Part shown: positions 5,957 to 7,661 of the stretch, one piece after another
How positions within the stretch are numbered: position 1 is the first letter of the stretch
How the letters are laid out: every line of letters begins with the position of its first letter
DNA from: DATAYF01 sp036272735
GTDB lineage: Bacteria > Chloroflexota > Ktedonobacteria > Ktedonobacterales > Ktedonobacteraceae
Length of the DNA stretch: 7,661 bases
Reading direction: 5' to 3'
Assembly: GCA_036272735.1 (NCBI GenBank)
Contig: DATAYF010000403.1
Coordinates: 1-7,661, forward strand
Made by a program: the position numbers and the translations under genes
Notes under the pieces: model-generated
Databases searched by the model: none
Seen by the model: the letters and a program-made list of their open reading frames with translations, nothing else
What the model was told of the DNA's origin: nothing

Positions 5957-7261
5957 ATGGGTCTCGTGTATGTCTTGATGCCCGATGGCAAGCCACTGAT
6001 GCCCTGCGTTCCGGCCATAGGCCGCCTGCTGCTCAAAGAAGGGAAGGCGAAAGTGATCCGGCACACGCCCTTTACCATCAAGTTGCTGGCTGCGCCACGG
6101 TTCCGGTATACGCAACCATTGACTCTTGGCGTCGATACCGGGAGCACGATGCTCGGGGCAGCGGTAGCCGATGAGACGGGAAAGACCCTGTACCTCTCGG
6201 AAGTGAAGTTGCGCAATGACATCGCCGCGACCATGAAAGCGCGCGCAGCGAAACGCCGCAATCGACGCCAACGCAAAACCCGGTATCGCCAGCCGCGCTG
6301 GCGGAATCGTCGCAACTCTACCCGCGTCGCGCGGTTTTCTCCCACCATGCGTAGCAAAATGGAGGGGCACTTGCGGGAAATCCGCTTCGTGCAAAAGATG
6401 TTGCCGATCAGCAGGATCATTCTGGAAACGGGAACCTTTGACCCGCATGCCCTCAAAAACCCGGACGTCTTACAAAAGAAGTGGTTATATCAAAAGGGAG
6501 TCAACTATGGCTTTGCCAACACGAAGGCATATGTGTTGACCCGTGATGACTATACCTGCCAGCATTGCCAGGGAAAAAGCCATGATCGAAGGCTTGAAGT
6601 GCATCATGTCGTGTTTCGGAGCCAGGGAGGCAGTGATGACGAAGCCAATCTTTTGACCCTCTGTAAAACCTGTCATGATGATCTCCACGCGGGAACGGTC
6701 ACGCTGAAACAGCGCGGGAAATCTCGGGGAGGACTGGCCCACGCGACCCAGATGAACAGTATCCGCGTACAGTTGCTCAAGCGTCTTGAGGCTGAGGAAA
6801 CATGGGGTTTTGTGACCAAAGAGCATCGTCTCCTTTCAGGCTTACCGAAAACCCACGCCAATGATGCGGCCATCATTGCCACACGAGGAAAGATGCCCGT
6901 CTTTGCTACGATGCAGATGTTCCTGAAGAAAGGCATTCCTGATGGGGATTATCAGCAAACCAAAGGCGTGCGCAGTGAACAACCGATCAGAACTGGCAAA
7001 ATCCGAGGCTTTCGCAAATTTGATAAGGTGCGTTATCGAGGTCAGCAGTATTTTATCAAAGGACGCATGTCTACGGGTTATGCCATTTTGATGATGATAG
7101 ACGGAAAAAAGGTCAATTTGAAACCGATTCCCAAGTTTGAGAAGATGAAGAGAGTGAGTGCACGCTCCTCATGGATGACCAGTCAAAGAATCATGCCAAA
7201 TTCCTTATCCTCTCCCACTTCTGAAAGGGCATTTTGGGAAAGAGAAGACATTGTGGAGTGA
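5957..7261 (+). CDS. iscB: IscB RNA-guided endonuclease (RuvC + HNH), 434 aa
   Basis: DNA nuclease guided by the upstream omega RNA and a relative of Cas9's ancestor. The ATG has AAAGGA seven bases upstream. Domains: PLMP domain at 1-50 (VYVLMPDGKPLMP); RuvC-I LGVDTGS with D60; an arginine-rich bridge helix at about 90-120 (KARAAKRRNRRQRKTRYR); RuvC-II RIILETGTFDP with E157; HNH at about 195-245 with C201/C204, HH216-217, N231, C236/C239 and H244; RuvC-III KTHANDAAIIA with H300 and D303; then the C-terminal RNA/target-interaction region (GFRKFDKVRYRGQQYFIKGR, 351-370). All residues needed for both nuclease sites are present, so it looks active. The last ~17 residues (from about SSPTSERAFWERE) lie over the remnant tnpA in another frame, so the natural C-terminus may have been replaced by junction sequence. 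Length is typical for IscB. Confidence 0.95.
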   Translation: MGLVYVLMPDGKPLMPCVPAIGRLLLKEGKAKVIRHTPFTIKLLAAPRFRYTQPLTLGVDTGSTMLGAAVADETGKTLYLSEVKLRNDIAATMKARAAKRRNRRQRKTRYRQPRWRNRRNSTRVARFSPTMRSKMEGHLREIRFVQKMLPISRIILETGTFDPHALKNPDVLQKKWLYQKGVNYGFANTKAYVLTRDDYTCQHCQGKSHDRRLEVHHVVFRSQGGSDDEANLLTLCKTCHDDLHAGTVTLKQRGKSRGGLAHATQMNSIRVQLLKRLEAEETWGFVTKEHRLLSGLPKTHANDAAIIATRGKMPVFATMQMFLKKGIPDGDYQQTKGVRSEQPIRTGKIRGFRKFDKVRYRGQQYFIKGRMSTGYAILMMIDGKKVNLKPIPKFEKMKRVSARSSWMTSQRIMPNSLSSPTSERAFWEREDIVE

Positions 7262-7334
7262 TAGATATTTTTGCTGTACTCTTGGCAACACAAGTCAGGA
7301 AACCATTCGGCAGTCCATTGAAAGTCAAGGGGAA
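7206..7334 (+). pseudogene. tnpA: C-terminal remnant of an IS200-type TnpA transposase
   Basis: In the frame whose codons start at positions divisible by three, the translation reads LLKGHFGKEKTLWSDRYFCC followed by TLGNTSQETIRQSIESQG. This fits the end of IS200/IS605 Y1 transposases: an F-W-G-K...LWS-x-x-YF block, then T-x-GN-x-(S/T)-x-E-x-(I/V) and a final helix ending near a Q. Everything upstream, including the HUH motif and the catalytic tyrosine, is missing; stops occur at 7146, 7155 and 7176 in this frame. It overlaps the last 56 bases of iscB in another frame and runs into the right-end hairpin. It is a decay product of the transposase once linked to iscB, or of a separate IS200 copy. 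Confidence 0.65.
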
Positions 7335-7337
7335 TGT

Positions 7338-7383
7338 GCGGCGTTCATCCACGAGGCGAAAGACCTCGTGGTTTTCTCGCCGC
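7338..7383 (+). repeat. Right-end hairpin of the IscB/IS200 element
   Basis: The outer arms are GCGGCG (7338-7343) and CGCCGC (7378-7383), and the inner arms CCACGAGG (7349-7356) and CCTCGTGG (7364-7371) enclose a 7-base loop. The TTCATC...GGTTTTCT context on the two sides of the inner stem is a pattern I recognise from IS200-type right ends just after tnpA. Such hairpins are the sites TnpA recognises. It could also end transcription, though there is no T run. Confidence 0.7.
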
Positions 7384-7438
7384 ATCCGTATAAAAGGAAG
7401 AAGAGATTACGAGCAGAATATGTTTGGAGTTGTAGCAC

Positions 7439-7661
7439 ATGCGCAGACTCAGTACGAATAGACTCAATAGACTCAATAGACTCATCGGAAAGCTCATTTT
7501 TTTTGGCCTGCTGGCTACAGTTATCTTGTTCGTTACCTCCTGCACGACAAACAATGGAGATAATGATGGAGGAAGTAGTCTCTCCGTTTCCGGCTGCGGC
7601 AAACGACCATTCATCACTCCCGGTACGAGCATCAATCAAAGCTTCGATGCAGGCGGGATAG
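7439..7661 (+). CDS. Secreted lipoprotein, N-terminal part only (runs past window end)
   Basis: The ATG at 7439 has GGAG (7426-7429) nine bases upstream, and the frame is open to the last base. It encodes a lipoprotein signal: a basic n-region MRRLSTNRLNRLNRLIGK, a hydrophobic core LIFFGLLATVILF and the lipobox VTSC with Cys35. A polar Asn/Asp/Gly/Ser linker (TTNNGDNDGGSSLS) then leads to SGCGKRPFITPGTSINQSFD. After lipidation at Cys35 it would be anchored outside the membrane. The last residues recall the start of secreted polyhydroxybutyrate-depolymerase or feruloyl-esterase-like hydrolases (a CG...PGTS...GG opening), but the catalytic part is outside the window, so this is a weak guess. 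The n-region contains three NRL repeats. The insertion of the IscB element directly upstream may have separated it from its original promoter. Confidence 0.75.
   Translation, partial: MRRLSTNRLNRLNRLIGKLIFFGLLATVILFVTSCTTNNGDNDGGSSLSVSGCGKRPFITPGTSINQSFDAGGI
7457..7483 (+). repeat. Three perfect 9-bp tandem repeats in the lipoprotein signal peptide
   Basis: AATAGACTC is repeated exactly three times and encodes Asn-Arg-Leu at residues 7-15. Copy-number change would lengthen or shorten the basic n-region in frame. A run of eight T (7497-7504) follows within the hydrophobic core. Confidence 0.9.

Larger units (their letters stand above)
5660..7390 (+). mobile_element. IscB (HEARO) element of the IS200/IS605 superfamily
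   Basis: The unit comprises the omega RNA, iscB, a TnpA tail remnant and a right-end hairpin. Limits are approximate: the left limit is just before the GTGAACT stem of the RNA (5667), and the right limit is after the hairpin at 7338-7383 and near an ATAAAA (7390-7395) that may be the target-adjacent motif. No intact transposase is present, so movement would need TnpA supplied from elsewhere. It sits between the DUF429 gene and a lipoprotein gene, interrupting an intergenic region. Confidence 0.75.

Noticed and set aside
5894..6456. Two long minus-strand open frames opposite iscB
   Set aside because: They lie across the omega RNA and iscB on the other strand, contain no recognisable domain and are expected shadows of the arginine-rich coding region.
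7457..7483. CRISPR-like repeat
   Set aside because: The 9-bp units are contiguous with no spacers and code in frame for NRL.
7251..7661. A single 136-residue protein
   Set aside because: This open frame joins the TnpA remnant, the right-end hairpin and an out-of-frame reading of the lipoprotein gene, whose own frame has a ribosome site, signal peptide and lipobox.

Overview
The window reads as chromosomal DNA of moderate GC content from a bacterium, most likely a member of the Ktedonobacteria (Chloroflexota). This placement is inferred from three things: an upstream-RNA/IscB element of the HEARO type, which I recall as very abundant in Ktedonobacter; an MglA-like GTPase next to roadblock proteins; and heavy IS200/IS605-type decay. 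No marker gene settles it.

Layout. Positions 1-930 (minus strand) hold an IS605-like unit: a small ribbon-helix-helix protein gene followed, with overlap, by a frameshifted tnpB that runs off the left edge. Positions 986-2775 hold guaB (IMP dehydrogenase), with its own promoter and a leader containing an intrinsic terminator directly in front of the ribosome binding site. Two related perfect palindromes bracket the gene. Positions 2847-5386 look like a four-gene operon: two roadblock/LC7 proteins, an MglA-type small GTPase, and a DUF429 (RNase H-like) protein whose start overlaps the GTPase stop. Positions 5387-5660 are AT-rich and non-coding. Positions ~5660-7390 are an IscB element: an omega (HEARO) RNA, an iscB gene with all catalytic residues present, the tail of a dead TnpA transposase, and a right-end hairpin. 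From 7439 to the edge is the start of a lipoprotein gene.

How the parts relate. guaB is a housekeeping gene whose leader suggests transcription attenuation. The roadblock/GTPase genes probably form one switch: a GTPase with candidate regulatory roadblock partners. The two mobile units carry the two ancestral types of RNA-guided nuclease, TnpB (ancestor of Cas12) and IscB (ancestor of Cas9). Here the TnpB copy is broken and the IscB copy appears intact but has no complete transposase. The best leads are the IscB/omega-RNA locus with a predictable guide and empty site, the guaB attenuator with a competing antiterminator helix, the paired palindromes, and the leaderless RHH-tnpB promoter with helically phased repeats.
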